Below are positions 33,651 to 44,210 of a stretch of 64,000 nt of DNA, piece by piece. The translations under genes and the position numbers were made by a program. Position 1 is the stretch's first letter. Each line of letters opens with the position of its first letter. The notes under the pieces were generated by a model that was not told the DNA's origin, made no database searches, and saw nothing but the letters and a program-made list of their open reading frames with translations. The DNA is from Aquipuribacter nitratireducens (GTDB lineage: Bacteria; Actinomycetota; Actinomycetes; Actinomycetales; JBBAYJ01), in contig NZ_JBBEOG010000008.1 in assembly GCF_037860835.1 (NCBI RefSeq), positions 62,001-126,000 on the forward strand, written 5' to 3'.

Positions 33651-35119
33651 CAGGGGGCTCCTGTCGGGGTGCGGGCGGCCTCGGAGGTGGGTGCGTCGCG
33701 GGGCGGCGTGGCGGCGACGGTCCACCGCGGCCCCTGGGGCGTGTCCTCCACGACGATGCCCGCCGCGGCGAGCCGGTCGCGGACGGCGTCGGCGGACGCC
33801 CAGTCCCGGTCCGCGCGCGCGCGGGTGCGCGCGTCGAGCTCGGCCCGGACGAGGGCGTCGAGCGCGCGGGTCGCCGCCCCGCCGTCGCCAGTGCCTTCCT
33901 CAGGTTCGATCCCGAGCACGCGACACATCGTGGCGACGCTGCCTGCTGCGCCCGAGGCGGCCGAGACATCACCTGCGTCGAGAGCGGCGTTTCCCTCCCG
34001 CACCACCCCGTGGAGGGCGGCGAGCGCCTGCGGCACGCCGAGGTCGTCGTCCATGGCGGCGGTGAACTCCGCGCACACGAGGCCGTCGTCGCCGATGGCG
34101 CCCGTGGCGGCCTCGGCCCGCTCGAGGAAGCCCGCGATCCGCCCCCACGCGGCAGCGGCCTCGTCGAGCGAGGCGGGCGCGAGCTCGAGGTTGCTGCGGT
34201 AGTGCGCCGACACGAGGTAGTAGCGCAGCACCTCGGGCCGGTGCTCCCGGAGCAGGTGGGCGACACCGAGCGAGTTGCCGAGGCTCTTGCTCATCTTCTC
34301 CCCGGCCGTCGTGAGCAGCGCCGAGTGCAGCCACACGCGGGCGAACGGGTCCCCGGCCGCGTTCGACTGGGCGATCTCGTTCTCGTGGTGGGGGAAGCGG
34401 AGGTCGAGACCGCCGCCGTGGACGTCGAACTCGGCCCCGAGGTACCGGGTCGCCATGGCGGAGCACTCGAGGTGCCACCCCGGTCGGCCCCGGCCGAAGG
34501 GGGTGTCCCACGACGCGGTGGCGGGCTCGGAGTCCTTCGCGGACTTCCACAGCGCGAAGTCGCGGGGGTCGCGCTTGCGACCGGCGAGCTCGGGGTCGGT
34601 GTCGCCGGCGGGCTCGAGCTCGGCGAGGGACTGCCGGGTGAGCCGGCCGTAGTCGGCGAAGGAGCGGACGTCGAAGTACACGTCGGCCGTGCCGTCGACG
34701 TGGTACGCGTGGCCGGCGGCGACGAGCCGCTCCATCAGGGCGACCATCTCCGTCACGTGACCGGTCGCCCGGGGCTCGTAGGTGGGGGGCAGCACCCGCA
34801 GGGCGGCGTACGCCTCGGTGAACTCCCGTTCGTAGCGGTACGCGTGCGCCCACCACGGCCGACCGGCCTCGGCGGCCTTGGTGAGGATCTTGTCGTCGAT
34901 GTCGGTGACGTTGCGGACCAGCGTCACCTCGTAGCCGGAGTGCACGAGCCAGCGCCGCAGCACGTCGTAGACGACCTGCGCGCGCATGTGCCCGATGTGC
35001 GGGCTCATCTGCGGCGTCGCCCCGCACACGTAGATGCCGACGTGGCCCTCCCGGACCGGCCGCAGGGGGGCGGTCTCGCGGGCGAGGCTGTCGTGCAGGC
35101 GCAGGCCGGGGTCGGGCAC
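33650..35119 (-). CDS. cysS: cysteine--tRNA ligase
   Basis: 489 residues, the usual CysRS length. It charges tRNA-Cys with cysteine. Zinc/substrate residues start with [13 protein letters not shown]: Cys32 and the HIGH-type motif at 40-44. [14 protein letters not shown] gives another zinc ligand, [20 protein letters not shown] (20 residues) the His/Glu ligands, and [11 protein letters not shown] the KMSKS loop. The C-terminal DALR-type helical domain runs to the end. The related MshC ligase of mycothiol synthesis is shorter (about 410) and lacks this C-terminal region, so CysRS is preferred. GTG start with TAGGCT six bases upstream suggests a leaderless mRNA. Confidence 0.94.
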   Translation of the reverse strand: MPDPGLRLHDSLARETAPLRPVREGHVGIYVCGATPQMSPHIGHMRAQVVYDVLRRWLVHSGYEVTLVRNVTDIDDKILTKAAEAGRPWWAHAYRYEREFTEAYAALRVLPPTYEPRATGHVTEMVALMERLVAAGHAYHVDGTADVYFDVRSFADYGRLTRQSLAELEPAGDTDPELAGRKRDPRDFALWKSAKDSEPATASWDTPFGRGRPGWHLECSAMATRYLGAEFDVHGGGLDLRFPHHENEIAQSNAAGDPFARVWLHSALLTTAGEKMSKSLGNSLGVAHLLREHRPEVLRYYLVSAHYRSNLELAPASLDEAAAAWGRIAGFLERAEAATGAIGDDGLVCAEFTAAMDDDLGVPQALAALHGVVREGNAALDAGDVSAASGAAGSVATMCRVLGIEPEEGTGDGGAATRALDALVRAELDARTRARADRDWASADAVRDRLAAAGIVVEDTPQGPRWTVAATPPRDAPTSEAARTPTGAP

Positions 35120-35125
35120 CGGCCC

Positions 35126-35131
35126 AGCCTA
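35126..35131 (-). promoter_or_regulatory. cysS: -10 element of leaderless cysS promoter
   Basis: TAGGCT read leftward, six bases (GGGCCG) from the GTG start. Confidence 0.55.
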
Positions 35132-36121
35132 CGGGGGGCTCGGGGCGGGGCCGGTCGCGTCCCGGCCCTGCAGGGGGGCCAACGCCGCCGTGCGCTGCGC
35201 GGGCGAGCGGGGGACGTCGCCGACCTGCCGCGCGAGGTCGTCGGCCCGACGGACGAGGTGCTCGACGAGGCCGCGCACCACACGCTCCTCGCGCCACGTC
35301 GACCCGTCGACGACGACCGCGAGCTCGCGGGCGAGCGGGTACGTGCCGTCCGCGACGGCACCGGCGTCCGGGGCGACGCAGCCCGCGCCGGTGTCGAGCG
35401 CGACGGCCCGGACGTCGTCGCTGCCCGCCGCGTACGCGAGCGGCACGTACCCGACCCCGCCGGGGCTGGCGGCGACCCCGTCGACGATGACGGCGTCGTC
35501 CTCGCTGCGGGCGGCGTCCTCGCGCTGGGGCGCCCCCTCGAGGACCGCCTCGACGAACACGTCGCCGGTCCCGCTGGCCGGCCCGGGCGCAAACGGGACC
35601 AGCGTGGTCGCGGGCAGGTCGTCGCGGACGTCCTGCCACGTACGGGCAGGCTGCCCCGTCCCACCGCCGTCGGCGGACCAGAGCCGCCGCAGCTCCGCGC
35701 TCGTGAGGCAGCGGACCGCCTCGTTGCGGGAGGGGACGACGACGACGACGGCGTCGTTCGCCAGCACGAGCCGCTCCGGCGTCACGCCCGCGGCCTCGCA
35801 CGCGGCCCGCTCCTCTCCGGTGAGCGGACGCGACGTCATGGCGACGTCGACCTCGCCGGCGCACAGCCGCGCGACCCCGGCGCCCGTGCCGGTCGTCGCG
35901 AGCCGGACCTGCACGCCGGGCTCGACCTCGGTCGTGTACTCCGCGACCCCGGCCCGCACGAGCGGGGTGAGCGAGGAGGACCCGGCCACGGCGACGTCGC
36001 CGGTGAGGCCCTGGGTCGCCGGGAGGTCGTCGGCGCACGCGGCCAGAGCGAGCGCCGCGGACACGACGAGGGCCGTCACCCGGACGGTGACGGCCCTGCG
36101 GTCGCGGCGGCGGGCGGGCAC
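35129..36121 (-). CDS. second PstS-like phosphate-binding lipoprotein
   Basis: 330 residues. Signal peptide ends in LALAACADD with lipidated Cys29. VAGSSSLTPLVRAGVAEYTT matches the phosphate-binding loop of PstS-like proteins, and VDVAMTSRPLTGEERAACEA, FAPGPASGTGDVFVEAVL and SPGGVGYVPLAYA follow in PBP-like order. It is quite diverged from the pstS at 39227 and lacks the acidic linker. It follows pstB by 28 bases on the same strand, so it is probably part of the pst operon. It may bind phosphate with a different affinity, or another oxyanion. The GTG start has no strong ribosome site. Confidence 0.75.
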   Translation of the reverse strand: MPARRRDRRAVTVRVTALVVSAALALAACADDLPATQGLTGDVAVAGSSSLTPLVRAGVAEYTTEVEPGVQVRLATTGTGAGVARLCAGEVDVAMTSRPLTGEERAACEAAGVTPERLVLANDAVVVVVPSRNEAVRCLTSAELRRLWSADGGGTGQPARTWQDVRDDLPATTLVPFAPGPASGTGDVFVEAVLEGAPQREDAARSEDDAVIVDGVAASPGGVGYVPLAYAAGSDDVRAVALDTGAGCVAPDAGAVADGTYPLARELAVVVDGSTWREERVVRGLVEHLVRRADDLARQVGDVPRSPAQRTAALAPLQGRDATGPAPSPP

Positions 36122-36149
36122 GGCGACAGCATGCCGCCCGGCGCCCCCG

Positions 36150-36929
36150 TCAGCCGAAACGGCCGGAGATGTAGTCGTTCGTCGCCTGCACCTTGGGCGT
36201 GCTGAACATGACGTCCGTGCTGTCCATCTCGATGAGCTTGCCGGGCTTGCCGGTGCCCGCGATGTTGAAGAACGCCGTCCGGTCGCTCACCCGCGCGGCC
36301 TGCTGCATGTTGTGGGTGACGATGACGATCGTGTACTGCTCCTTGAGCTCCTGGATGAGGTCCTCGATGGCGAGGGTGGAGATCGGGTCGAGCGCGGAGC
36401 ACGGCTCGTCCATGAGGAGCACCTCGGGCTCGACGGCGATGGCGCGGGCGATGCACAGGCGCTGCTGCTGACCGCCGGACAGGCTCGAGCCCGACTCCGA
36501 CAGCCGGTCCTTCACCTCGTTCCACAGGTTGGCGCCCTGGAGGGCCTTCTCGACCTTCTCGTCGGCGACGGACTTCTTCATGCGGCGGGCGTTGAGCTTG
36601 TACCCGGCGATGACGTTGTCGTAGATCGACATCGTGGGGAACGGGTTCGGGCGCTGGAAGACCATGCCGATCTGACGCCGGACGTCGACCGGGTCGGTCG
36701 AGGGGGCGTAGAGGTTCTGCCCGTCGACGAGGACCTCGCCGGTGACGTAGGCGCCGCGGATCGCCTCGTGCATGCGGTTGAGGGACCGGATGAACGTCGA
36801 CTTGCCGCAGCCGGAGGGGCCGATGAACGCCGTCACCGAGCGGGGCTCGATGACCATGGAGACGTCCTCGACGGCCTTGAACTTGCCGTAGTAGATGTCG
36901 AGGGAGTTGACCTCGATGCGCTTGGACAC
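36150..36929 (-). CDS. pstB: phosphate ABC importer ATP-binding protein PstB
   Basis: 259 residues, standard PstB length. Walker [20 protein letters not shown], the PstB-specific [19 protein letters not shown], signature [19 protein letters not shown], Walker [17 protein letters not shown] and [13 protein letters not shown] are all present. It powers high-affinity phosphate uptake with PstA and PstC. GTG start with GAGGAACC before it, 14 bases after pstA. The order pstS-pstC-pstA-pstB is the standard one. Regulation is expected through the PHO box upstream of pstS. Confidence 0.97.
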   Translation of the reverse strand: MSKRIEVNSLDIYYGKFKAVEDVSMVIEPRSVTAFIGPSGCGKSTFIRSLNRMHEAIRGAYVTGEVLVDGQNLYAPSTDPVDVRRQIGMVFQRPNPFPTMSIYDNVIAGYKLNARRMKKSVADEKVEKALQGANLWNEVKDRLSESGSSLSGGQQQRLCIARAIAVEPEVLLMDEPCSALDPISTLAIEDLIQELKEQYTIVIVTHNMQQAARVSDRTAFFNIAGTGKPGKLIEMDSTDVMFSTPKVQATNDYISGRFG

Positions 36930-36943
36930 GGTGGAGGTTCCTC

Positions 36944-38128
36944 TCAGCGTCCGGTTGTGGGGGCGAACAGGAAGGCGACGAGACGGCCGATGCCGTTGAG
37001 GAGCATGACGATGAGGATGAGGACCAGGGCCGCCGTCCACGCCCGGTCGAGGAACGCCTCGGGCGGCAGGCCCCGACGGACGAACTGGTCGTAGGCGAAG
37101 ACGGGCAGGGTCGACATCCGGCCCTCGGTGGCGTCGAAGTTGAAGCCGACGGTGAAGCCGAGGGTGATGAGCAGCGGCGCCGTCTCGCCGATGACACGGG
37201 CGACGGCGATGGTGATGCCCGCGGCGATGCCGCCGATCGACGTCGGGATGACGACCTTCGTGATGGTCCGCCAGCGCGGCACGCCGAGGGCGTAGCTGGC
37301 CTCGCGGAGCTCGTCCGGCACGAGCTTGAGCATCTCCTCGACCGACCGGATGACGACCGGCGTCATGAGGACCGCGAGGGCCATCGCGCCGGCGATGCCG
37401 GAGCGGTGCCCCGGGTTGTCCGTGAGCGTGATGAAGAGCGCGACGGCGAACAGGCCCGCGACGATGGACGGGATACCCGTCATGACGTCGACGAGGAACG
37501 TGATGGCCGCCTTCAGCGGGCCGCGCCCGTACTCCACGAGCCACACGGCGGCGAGGACGCCGACGGGGATCGAGATGAGCGCGGCGATGCCGGTGACGAC
37601 GAGCGTGCCGACGATCGCGTGGGCCGCCCCGCCGCCCTCGCCGACGACGCCGGCCATCGTCTCGGTGAAGAAGGCGACGTCGAAGCGGGCGATGCCGTTC
37701 GACACGACGGTCCACACGAGGGACAGCAGCGGTGCCATCGCGAGGACGAACGCGACGGTGACGAGGGCGGTGACGACCCGGTCCTTGGCGCGGCGCGGCC
37801 CCTCGGTGGAGCGGGCGAGGACGTAGATCCCCAGCATGTAGACGACGGCCGTGAGCGCGGCCGCGCCGGTGAAGGAGAACGCGCCGAAGAGGAAGAGGAC
37901 GGCGGTCGACAGCACCGCCGACAGCAGGAGGAGCGCCTGCGGCAGGCGCCGGGGCAGGGTGCCCGACGTCGCGCCGAGGCCCGTGCCGGCCGGCGGGGGC
38001 GGCGGGCCGGCGGGCTTCGGCGCCCCGAAGCGCTCCGGGGTGAGCCCGCTGGTGTCGGCCGGGCCGGGACGGCTGCCCGTGTCGAGCGGGCCGGTGCGCT
38101 GGGTCTCGGTCTCGCGAGGGGTGCTCAT
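36944..38128 (-). CDS. pstA: phosphate ABC importer permease PstA
   Basis: 394 residues, about 90 longer than E. coli PstA. The extra length is a Pro-rich cytoplasmic N-terminus (1-60) plus two membrane segments (about 63-105) before the usual six. The core holds [40 protein letters not shown] and the coupling loop [20 protein letters not shown], which contacts PstB. It forms the channel with PstC. Its ATG overlaps the pstC stop as ATGA. N-terminally extended PstA is common in actinobacteria. Confidence 0.95.
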   Translation of the reverse strand: MSTPRETETQRTGPLDTGSRPGPADTSGLTPERFGAPKPAGPPPPPAGTGLGATSGTLPRRLPQALLLLSAVLSTAVLFLFGAFSFTGAAALTAVVYMLGIYVLARSTEGPRRAKDRVVTALVTVAFVLAMAPLLSLVWTVVSNGIARFDVAFFTETMAGVVGEGGGAAHAIVGTLVVTGIAALISIPVGVLAAVWLVEYGRGPLKAAITFLVDVMTGIPSIVAGLFAVALFITLTDNPGHRSGIAGAMALAVLMTPVVIRSVEEMLKLVPDELREASYALGVPRWRTITKVVIPTSIGGIAAGITIAVARVIGETAPLLITLGFTVGFNFDATEGRMSTLPVFAYDQFVRRGLPPEAFLDRAWTAALVLILIVMLLNGIGRLVAFLFAPTTGR

Positions 38129-39078
38129 CCGGCGGCTCCCGAGAAGCCGCGGGAGGCGACCCACCGCGCGGCGTAGTTGACGGCGAAGGTGAGGACGAAC
38201 AGCACCAAGCCGGTCGCGATGAGCTCGCTCACCCCGAGCCCGGTCGCCTCGGGGAAGTTGAGGGCGATGTTCGCGGGGATCGTCGAGGGGTTCTCGGAGC
38301 TGATGAGGTTGAACGTCATGATCGCCGGGTTGACGCTGAGGATGAGCGTGACGGCGAGCGTCTCGCCGAGCGCGCGGCCGAGGCCGAGCATCGCGCCGGA
38401 GATGACGCCGGAGCGGCCGTACGGCAGCACCGCCATCTGGATCATCTCCCAGCGCGTGGCGCCGAGGGCGAGCGCGGCCTCCTCGTGCAGGCGCGGCGTC
38501 TGGAGGAACACCTCGCGGCAGACGGCGGTCATGATCGGCAGGATCATGACCGCGAGCACGAGCGCGGCGGTGAGCATGACGCGTCCCGACGTCGCCGTGG
38601 GGCCCGCGAAGAGCGGGATGAAGCCGAGGTTCGCCTCGAGCCACTGGAAGCCCGGCACGAGGTACTGCCCGAACACGACGACGCCCCAGAAGCCGAAGAC
38701 GACGCTGGGGATGGCCGCGAGCAGGTCGATGACGTACCCGAAGGTCTTCGCCACCGCCCGCGGCGCGTAGTGCGAGATGTAGAGGGCGATCCCGACGGCC
38801 ACCGGCGCCGCGAAGAGCAGCGCCAGGATCGACACGAGGACCGAGCCGAACAGCAGCGGGACGACGTAGGAGCGGAAGCCGTTCTCGCCCGTGATCTCCT
38901 CGGGATCCGCCGTCAGGGCCGGCAGGCCCTCGAGCGTGAGGAAGATCGCGACCGCGGCGAGCGTGACGAGGATGAGCAGCGCCGCGACCAGCGCGGTCCC
39001 GGAGAAGATCCGGTCGCCGGGGCGCTGCGGAGCCGAGCGCGCGGCAGCCGGCGCTGCCGGCTGGGTGTCAGTCGTCAT
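38125..39078 (-). CDS. pstC: phosphate ABC importer permease PstC
   Basis: 317 residues with six membrane segments. [20 protein letters not shown] is an exported loop near 60-80, [20 protein letters not shown] the conserved PstC block and [20 protein letters not shown] the coupling loop to Pst[19 protein letters not shown] is diagnostic. It forms the phosphate channel with PstA. The ATG after CCAAGGACCCTC was chosen; the upstream in-frame extension is arginine-rich and would invade the hairpin region. A 148-base gap with a hairpin separates it from pstS, which would allow PstS to be made in excess. Confidence 0.95.
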   Translation of the reverse strand: MTTDTQPAAPAAARSAPQRPGDRIFSGTALVAALLILVTLAAVAIFLTLEGLPALTADPEEITGENGFRSYVVPLLFGSVLVSILALLFAAPVAVGIALYISHYAPRAVAKTFGYVIDLLAAIPSVVFGFWGVVVFGQYLVPGFQWLEANLGFIPLFAGPTATSGRVMLTAALVLAVMILPIMTAVCREVFLQTPRLHEEAALALGATRWEMIQMAVLPYGRSGVISGAMLGLGRALGETLAVTLILSVNPAIMTFNLISSENPSTIPANIALNFPEATGLGVSELIATGLVLFVLTFAVNYAARWVASRGFSGAAG

Positions 39079-39136
39079 GAGGGTCCTTGGGCCGCTGCAG
39101 AGGGGGCGCGGGGAGAGGGGACGGGCGGCGCGGGTA

Positions 39137-39165
39137 CGGGCGGCCACCGTGATGGTGACCGCCCG
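39137..39165 (-). terminator. attenuator-like hairpin between pstS and pstC
   Basis: 12-base arms CGGGCGGTCACC / GGTGGCCGCCCG (leftward reading, one G-T wobble) around a five-base loop. It sits in the transcript after pstS, where partial termination would leave more pstS than pstCAB mRNA. Confidence 0.6.
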
Positions 39166-39226
39166 ACCCCGTTCCGGTCCAGAGACGCGTCAGCAGTTGG
39201 TCAGGACCGCGTCAGCGCCTCGAGGA

Positions 39227-40381
39227 TCACTGGATGGCGTCGATGGCCGCCTGGACGTCCTCGCGGAGGGTGTCCGAGATGGGCGCCGAGCCGGCGTTGT
39301 CCGCGGCGGCCTGCTGGCCCTCCGGGCTCGCGACGTACGACAGGTAGTCCTTCACGAGGGTGGCCTTCTCGTCGTCGGAGTAGTCCGCGCACGCGATGTG
39401 GTAGCTCACGAGGATGATGGGGTACGCGCCCGACTCCTGGGTGTCGCGGGCGAGGTCGATCGCGAGGTCGGTCTCGGACCGGCCCTCGACCCGCTCCGAC
39501 ACGTCGAGGACGGTCGCGGCGGCCTCCGGGGAGAACGGCACGAACTCCTCGCCGACGCCGACGGCGACGGTGCCCAGCTCACCGGCCTGCGAGGCGTCCG
39601 CGTAGCCGATGTAGCCGTCGCCGGCCTGGACGGCCTGGACGACGCCCGCGGTCTGCGGGGCGGCCTCGCCGCCGAGCTCGCTCGGCCACGTCTCGACCTC
39701 CCCGAAGGTCCACACGTCACCGGCGACGACGTCGAGGTACGACGTGAAGTTCTCCGTGGTGCCGGAGTCGTCGGAGCGGTGGACGGGGGTGATGGTCGTG
39801 CTCGGGAGCTCGACGTCCGGGTTGGCCTCGGCGATCGCCGGGTCGTCCCACGTCGTGATCTCCTCGGCGAAGACCCCGGCGATGACCTCCGGCGGCATGT
39901 TGACGGTGTCGACGCCCTCGAGGTTGAAGATCACCGCGACGGGGGAGATGTAGAGGGGGAGCTCGACGACCTGGTCGCTGGCGCACGTGCCGTTGTCGGC
40001 GACCGCGGCCAGCTCCTCGTCGTCCAGGAAGGCGTCGGAACCGGCGAAGTCGGAGCCGCCGCCGAGCCACAGCTCGCGACCGCCGCCGGAGCCGATGGGG
40101 TCGTAGTTGACCGTGACGCCGGGCTGGACGCCGTTGTAGCCGGCGACCCACGCCTGGACGGCCGCCTGCTGCGAGCTCGCGCCGGCGCCGACGAGCGTGC
40201 CGGACAGCTCCTCGCCGCCTCCGGCGGCGGCGGTGTCCTCGCCCGCGGGGGCGGAGGCGTCACCGGCACCGGTGGTCGCGCCGGTGTCGGTGTCGCCCTC
40301 GTCGCCACCGCACGCGGCCAGGGCGAGCGACATCACGACGGCGGCCGGGACGAGGCCGCGGGTCAGGGTGGAGCGCTTCAC
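39227..40381 (-). CDS. pstS: phosphate-binding lipoprotein PstS
   Basis: 384 residues. Signal peptide ends LALAACGGD with lipidated Cys24, then an acidic/Ala-rich linker to about 58. The phosphate-binding fold follows: LVGAGASSQQAAVQAWVAGY, NYDPIGSGGGRELWLGGGSD (the phosphate loop) and PVHRSDDSGTTENFTSYLD. It captures inorganic phosphate outside the membrane and delivers it to PstCA. ATG start. It is the first gene of pstSCAB, preceded by a clear PHO box, so induction in phosphate starvation by the SenX3-RegX3/PhoR-PhoP type system is expected. Confidence 0.97.
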   Translation of the reverse strand: MKRSTLTRGLVPAAVVMSLALAACGGDEGDTDTGATTGAGDASAPAGEDTAAAGGGEELSGTLVGAGASSQQAAVQAWVAGYNGVQPGVTVNYDPIGSGGGRELWLGGGSDFAGSDAFLDDEELAAVADNGTCASDQVVELPLYISPVAVIFNLEGVDTVNMPPEVIAGVFAEEITTWDDPAIAEANPDVELPSTTITPVHRSDDSGTTENFTSYLDVVAGDVWTFGEVETWPSELGGEAAPQTAGVVQAVQAGDGYIGYADASQAGELGTVAVGVGEEFVPFSPEAAATVLDVSERVEGRSETDLAIDLARDTQESGAYPIILVSYHIACADYSDDEKATLVKDYLSYVASPEGQQAAADNAGSAPISDTLREDVQAAIDAIQ

Positions 40382-40431
40382 GGAGTACCTCCTGTGGGGG
40401 CCCGGTGAGGGCAGGGGCTCGTTGCGCTCCG

Positions 40432-40437
40432 AAACTA
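40432..40437 (-). promoter_or_regulatory. pstS: probable -10 of the pstS promoter
   Basis: TAGTTT read leftward, about 28 bases after the PHO box and about 50 bases before the pstS start. The position fits an activator box covering the -35 region. Confidence 0.45.
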
Positions 40438-40464
40438 ACTGCGCCCGGAGCCCTCGCCGGGCCT

Positions 40465-40497
40465 CCCAGGTGAACCCTCGGTGAACGGTCGCGGAAC
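40465..40497 (-). promoter_or_regulatory. pstS: PHO box upstream of pstS
   Basis: Read leftward: GTTCCGCGACC, GTTCACCGAGG and GTTCACCTGGG, three consecutive 11-base units, the last two near-perfect. This matches the actinobacterial PhoP/RegX3 site of direct 11-base repeats with a GTTCACC core. Confidence 0.85.
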
Positions 40498-40573
40498 TGT
40501 CCCTGTACCGGGCGGTGTCACATCACGGGCGCATAACGGTGCCCGCGGAGCGTGACGACCTCAGCGCGGACCG

Positions 40574-42949
40574 TCAGCGCGCGACGCGGCCGCTCCGGGC
40601 GCTCGACGAGCTCCTCGACCGCCGTGCCGAGCGACCCCCGTGCTGGGCGATGAGGACGGTCTGGAGGTCGGCGAGGGGCTCCCCGTCCGCGCCCTTGTGG
40701 TGGCGCTCCCACGCGCCGTCCGCCTGCAGGTGCCACGACGCGGTGCCGTCGTCCATCGACAGGTCGAGCAGCTGCGTGAGCTGCTCGACGTGGCGGGGGT
40801 CACCGACCCGGACGAGCGCCTCGACCCGGCGGTCGAGGTTGCGGTGCATCATGTCCGCGCTGCCGAGGTAGACGACCGGCTCCCCGTCCTGGGCGAACCA
40901 GAAGATGCGGCTGTGCTCGAGGAAGCGCCCGAGGATGCTCCGCACCCGGATGTTGTCGCTGAGCCCCGGCACGCCCGGCCGGACGGCGCAGATGCCGCGG
41001 ACCACGACGTCGACCGGGACCCCGGCGCGCGATGCCCGGTAGAGGGAGTCGATGAGGACCTCGTCGACGATGGAGTTCACCTTGAGGCGGACCCCGGCCG
41101 GCAGCCCGCGCTCCGCGTTGGCGATCTCCCGGTCGACGAGGTCGACGAGGCCCTGGCGCACCGTGCGGGGCGCGACGAGCAGGCGTCGGTAGGAGGCCCG
41201 TGGCGCGAAGCCGCTCAGCTGGTTGAACAGGACGGTGAGGTCGTCGGCGACCTGCGGGTCCTTGGTCAGCAGGCCGAGGTCCTCGTAGATCCGTGCGGTC
41301 TTCGGGTTGTAGTTGCCGGTGCCGACGTGGCAGTAGCGGGCGAGCCCACCCGGCTCGCGCCGCACGACGAGGCTGAGCTTCGCGTGCGTCTTGAGCCCGA
41401 CGATGCCGTAGACGACGTGGACGCCGGCCTGCTCGAGCTTGCGGGCCCACGAGATGTTCGCCTGCTCGTCGAAGCGGGCCTTGATCTCGACGAGGGCGAG
41501 GACCTGCTTGCCCGCCTCGGCGGCGTCGATGAGCGCGTCGACGATCGGGGAGTCGCCGCTCGTCCGGTAGAGCGTCTGCTTGATCGCGAGCACGTGGGGG
41601 TCGGCCGCGGCCTGCTCGAGGAACGCCTGGACGCTCGTGCTGAAGGAGTCGTACGGGTGGTGCAGGAGCACGTCGCGACGGCTGACGGCGCCGAAGACGT
41701 CGCTCGCCTTCGCCGTCTCGACCTCCGCGAGGTCGCGGTGGGTCCGCGGCAGGAAGCGGGGGTACTGCAGCTCCGGCCGGTCGAGGTCGGCCATGACGGT
41801 GAGCCCACGCAGGTCGAGCGGCTCCGGCAGGTTGTACACCTCGTCCGGGGTGACGCCGAGCTCCCGGACGAGCAGCTCAACGTCCTCCTCGGCCATGTCG
41901 TCGGCGAGCTCGAGCCGCACCGGCGGGCCGAACCGGCGGCGCAGGAGCTCCTTCTCCAGCGCCTGGAGGAGGTTCTCCGCGTCGTCCTCCTCGACCTCGA
42001 GGTCCTCGTTGCGCGTGACCCGGAACGTCGAGTGCCGGACGACGTCCATGCCGGGGAACAGCATCCCGAGGTGCGCGGCGATGACGTCCTCCAGCGGCAC
42101 GAAGGCGACGCTCACGTCGTCGTCGTTGCCGCCGGGGCGCGGGACGCGGAGGAAGCGCGGCAGGACCGGCGGCACCTTGACGCGCGCGAAGTGCTGCTTG
42201 CCCGTCGCCGGGTTCGACACGACGACGGCGAGGTTGAGCGACAGCCCCGAGATGTAGGGGAACGGGTGCGCGGGGTCGACGGCGAGCGGGGTGAGGACGG
42301 GGAAGACCTGCTCGCGGAACAGCTCGCCGAGCCGGTCGCACGCGTGGTCGTCGAGCTCGTCCCACCGGACGACGGTGATGCCGTGGACGGCCATCTCCGG
42401 CCCCACGACGTCGCGGTAGAGCCGGGCGTGGCGGGCCATGAGGGCCTCGGTGCGCGCGGAGATCTCGTGGAGGACCTCCCGTGGCTCCAGCCCCGACGCC
42501 GCCCGGACCGCGATGCCGGTCGCGATGCGTCGCTTCAGCCCGGCCACCCGGACCATGTAGAACTCGTCGAGGTTGCTCGCGAAGATCGCAAGGAAGCGAG
42601 CCCGCTCGAGCAGCGGGACGTCGGGGTCCTCGGCGAGCTCGAGCACCCGCTCGTTGAACGCCAGCCACGAGACCTCGCGGTCGGCGAAGCGGTCCTCGGG
42701 CAGCTCCTCGGTCTCCTCGCCGTGGTCGGCCTCGGCGACCGCCTCCCCGAGGTGCTCGACGATCTCCGCCTTCTCCGAGCGGGGCGACCGCGGCGCGCGC
42801 GCTCCGTCCCCACCGTCGCCCGCCGCGTCGGTCACGCCCTCCGGCGTCTCCGCGGCGCCGTCCGGCTCCGGCCGGGCGCCGGTGCGGGCCCGCGAGCGCG
42901 CCGGCCGGGTGGTGGTCGCGGTGCGGGCGGGTCGTCGCGTGGTGGCCAT
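40574..42949 (-). CDS. ppk1: polyphosphate kinase 1
   Basis: 791 residues; Ppk1 is usually about 690-740, the excess being a Lys/Arg/Pro/Glu-rich N-terminal tail of about 80 residues. The N-domain begins with [20 protein letters not shown], the head domain has [17 protein letters not shown], and the two phospholipase-D-like halves carry [20 protein letters not shown] with the phospho-histidine and [20 protein letters not shown] near the C-terminus. [20 protein letters not shown] is invariant. It polymerises the gamma-phosphate of ATP into polyphosphate, reversibly. The ATG follows GGGAGCACGGCCG. It lies 41 bases after mshD and close to the pst operon. Confidence 0.97.
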   Translation of the reverse strand: MATTRRPARTATTTRPARSRARTGARPEPDGAAETPEGVTDAAGDGGDGARAPRSPRSEKAEIVEHLGEAVAEADHGEETEELPEDRFADREVSWLAFNERVLELAEDPDVPLLERARFLAIFASNLDEFYMVRVAGLKRRIATGIAVRAASGLEPREVLHEISARTEALMARHARLYRDVVGPEMAVHGITVVRWDELDDHACDRLGELFREQVFPVLTPLAVDPAHPFPYISGLSLNLAVVVSNPATGKQHFARVKVPPVLPRFLRVPRPGGNDDDVSVAFVPLEDVIAAHLGMLFPGMDVVRHSTFRVTRNEDLEVEEDDAENLLQALEKELLRRRFGPPVRLELADDMAEEDVELLVRELGVTPDEVYNLPEPLDLRGLTVMADLDRPELQYPRFLPRTHRDLAEVETAKASDVFGAVSRRDVLLHHPYDSFSTSVQAFLEQAAADPHVLAIKQTLYRTSGDSPIVDALIDAAEAGKQVLALVEIKARFDEQANISWARKLEQAGVHVVYGIVGLKTHAKLSLVVRREPGGLARYCHVGTGNYNPKTARIYEDLGLLTKDPQVADDLTVLFNQLSGFAPRASYRRLLVAPRTVRQGLVDLVDREIANAERGLPAGVRLKVNSIVDEVLIDSLYRASRAGVPVDVVVRGICAVRPGVPGLSDNIRVRSILGRFLEHSRIFWFAQDGEPVVYLGSADMMHRNLDRRVEALVRVGDPRHVEQLTQLLDLSMDDGTASWHLQADGAWERHHKGADGEPLADLQTVLIAQHGGRSARRSRSSSSARSGRVAR

Positions 42950-42990
42950 CGGCCGTGCTCCCTGGTGTGGCGGTCGGTCGAGAGGTCGGG

Positions 42991-44085
42991 TCAGGTGGTC
43001 GTGGGACCGTCGACGTCGCGACGGAACTGCACGTCGACGTCCCAGCGGGAGAAGCCGAGCGAGGTGTAGGTCCGCACCGCGGCGGTGTTGTCGGCGTCGA
43101 CGTAGAGCATGGCCTGGTCGAGACCGCGCGCCCGGAGGTGGCACAGCCCCACGAGCGTGAGGAGCCGCCCGAGGCCCCGGCCCTGCGCCGCCGGGGAGAC
43201 GCCGACGACGTACACCTCGCCGATGGGGCTGTGGTCGTGCCCGGCCTCCCCGTCGTGGCCCTCGTCGTGGCCGTCGTGACCGTCGTGGCCGCCGTGGACC
43301 TTCGTCCAGTGGAAGCCGAGCAGCTCCCCGTCGGAGCCGGGACGCGCGTCGAAGGCGAGAAAGAGCCCCGCGGGGTCGAACCAGCGTTCGGCGAGCCGCG
43401 CGTCGAGGTCGGCGCGGGTCCAGCGGCCCTGCTCGGGGTGCTCGGCGAACGCCGCACCGTTGACGGCGAGCACGGCCTCGGCGTCGTCGGGGCGGAACGT
43501 CCGCACGTGGAGGTCGTCCGGCACGACCGGCCGCGGGAGGGCCGCGTGGAGCGAGCGGCGCATCTGCCACAGCTCGCGGGCGCGGGTGAAGCCCATGGCC
43601 GCGGCGAGGGCGGCGGCGTCCGGCGCCTCGCCGTGCGCCCACAGCCGGAGGCGACCGTCGGCCAGCTCCTCGCTGAGGGCGACGAGGGTCTCGACGAGGC
43701 GGCGGCCGTGTCCGGCGCGGCGGTGCCGCGGATCGACGACGAGCTCCGCGGACGCCCCCTCGACGGGGTCGGTCGGGTCCAGGTGCGCGTAGCCGACGAG
43801 CCCGCCGTCCTCGTGCGCCAGCAGGTGGACCCCGGGCTCCTCGCCACCGCGGCGCAGGTGGAGCAGCACGTGCTCGCTCAGCGGCGCGACACCGTCGGCG
43901 TCCGTCGCGCGCCGCACGAGGGACGTCACGGCCTCGACGTCGGAGGGGTCGAGGTGCGCGCGCCGCGCGAGGGCCTCGCGCGCCGTCACGGCCGGGGGCG
44001 CGTCCGTGTCGTCCTCGACGACGACCACGGCACCGGCGGCACCGGCGGCACCGGCACCACCAGCCCCGCCCGTGTCCGACACCAT
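42991..44085 (-). CDS. mshD: mycothiol synthase (GNAT acetyltransferase) with His-rich insert
   Basis: 364 residues holding two GNAT domains, as in MshD, which acetylates Cys-GlcN-Ins with acetyl-CoA in the last step of mycothiol synthesis. The N-domain has [20 protein letters not shown] (118-137) and the C-domain [20 protein letters not shown] with acetyl-CoA-binding RGLGRLL (303-309). [20 protein letters not shown] and [20 protein letters not shown] are MshD hallmarks. Between FHWTKVH and PIGEVYVV lies an unusual insert with seven histidines (264-285, [19 protein letters not shown]), encoded by short DNA repeats. The ATG has TAGGCT seven bases upstream, suggesting a leaderless mRNA. ppk1 follows. 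Confidence 0.92.
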   Translation of the reverse strand: MVSDTGGAGGAGAAGAAGAVVVVEDDTDAPPAVTAREALARRAHLDPSDVEAVTSLVRRATDADGVAPLSEHVLLHLRRGGEEPGVHLLAHEDGGLVGYAHLDPTDPVEGASAELVVDPRHRRAGHGRRLVETLVALSEELADGRLRLWAHGEAPDAAALAAAMGFTRARELWQMRRSLHAALPRPVVPDDLHVRTFRPDDAEAVLAVNGAAFAEHPEQGRWTRADLDARLAERWFDPAGLFLAFDARPGSDGELLGFHWTKVHGGHDGHDGHDEGHDGEAGHDHSPIGEVYVVGVSPAAQGRGLGRLLTLVGLCHLRARGLDQAMLYVDADNTAAVRTYTSLGFSRWDVDVQFRRDVDGPTTT

Positions 44086-44092
44086 GCGCGGG

Positions 44093-44098
44093 AGCCTA
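44093..44098 (-). promoter_or_regulatory. mshD: -10 element of leaderless mshD promoter
   Basis: TAGGCT read leftward, seven bases from the ATG. Same hexamer as at cysS and senX3. Confidence 0.55.
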
Positions 44099-44210
44099 CG
44101 CCGCACCCGGGCGCACGGCCCCGTCCCGGCACTCGCCTAGTCTGACGCTGCGCGCCCCGACGACCACGACGAGTCAGGACACACCGGGTGGTCTGGCGCC
44201 GGGGGTGGCG

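Noticed and set aside
33650-35119. MshC (Cys:GlcN-Ins ligase) instead of cysteine--tRNA ligase
   Set aside because: Length 489, presence of the C-terminal tRNA-binding domain and pairing with rlmB favour CysRS.
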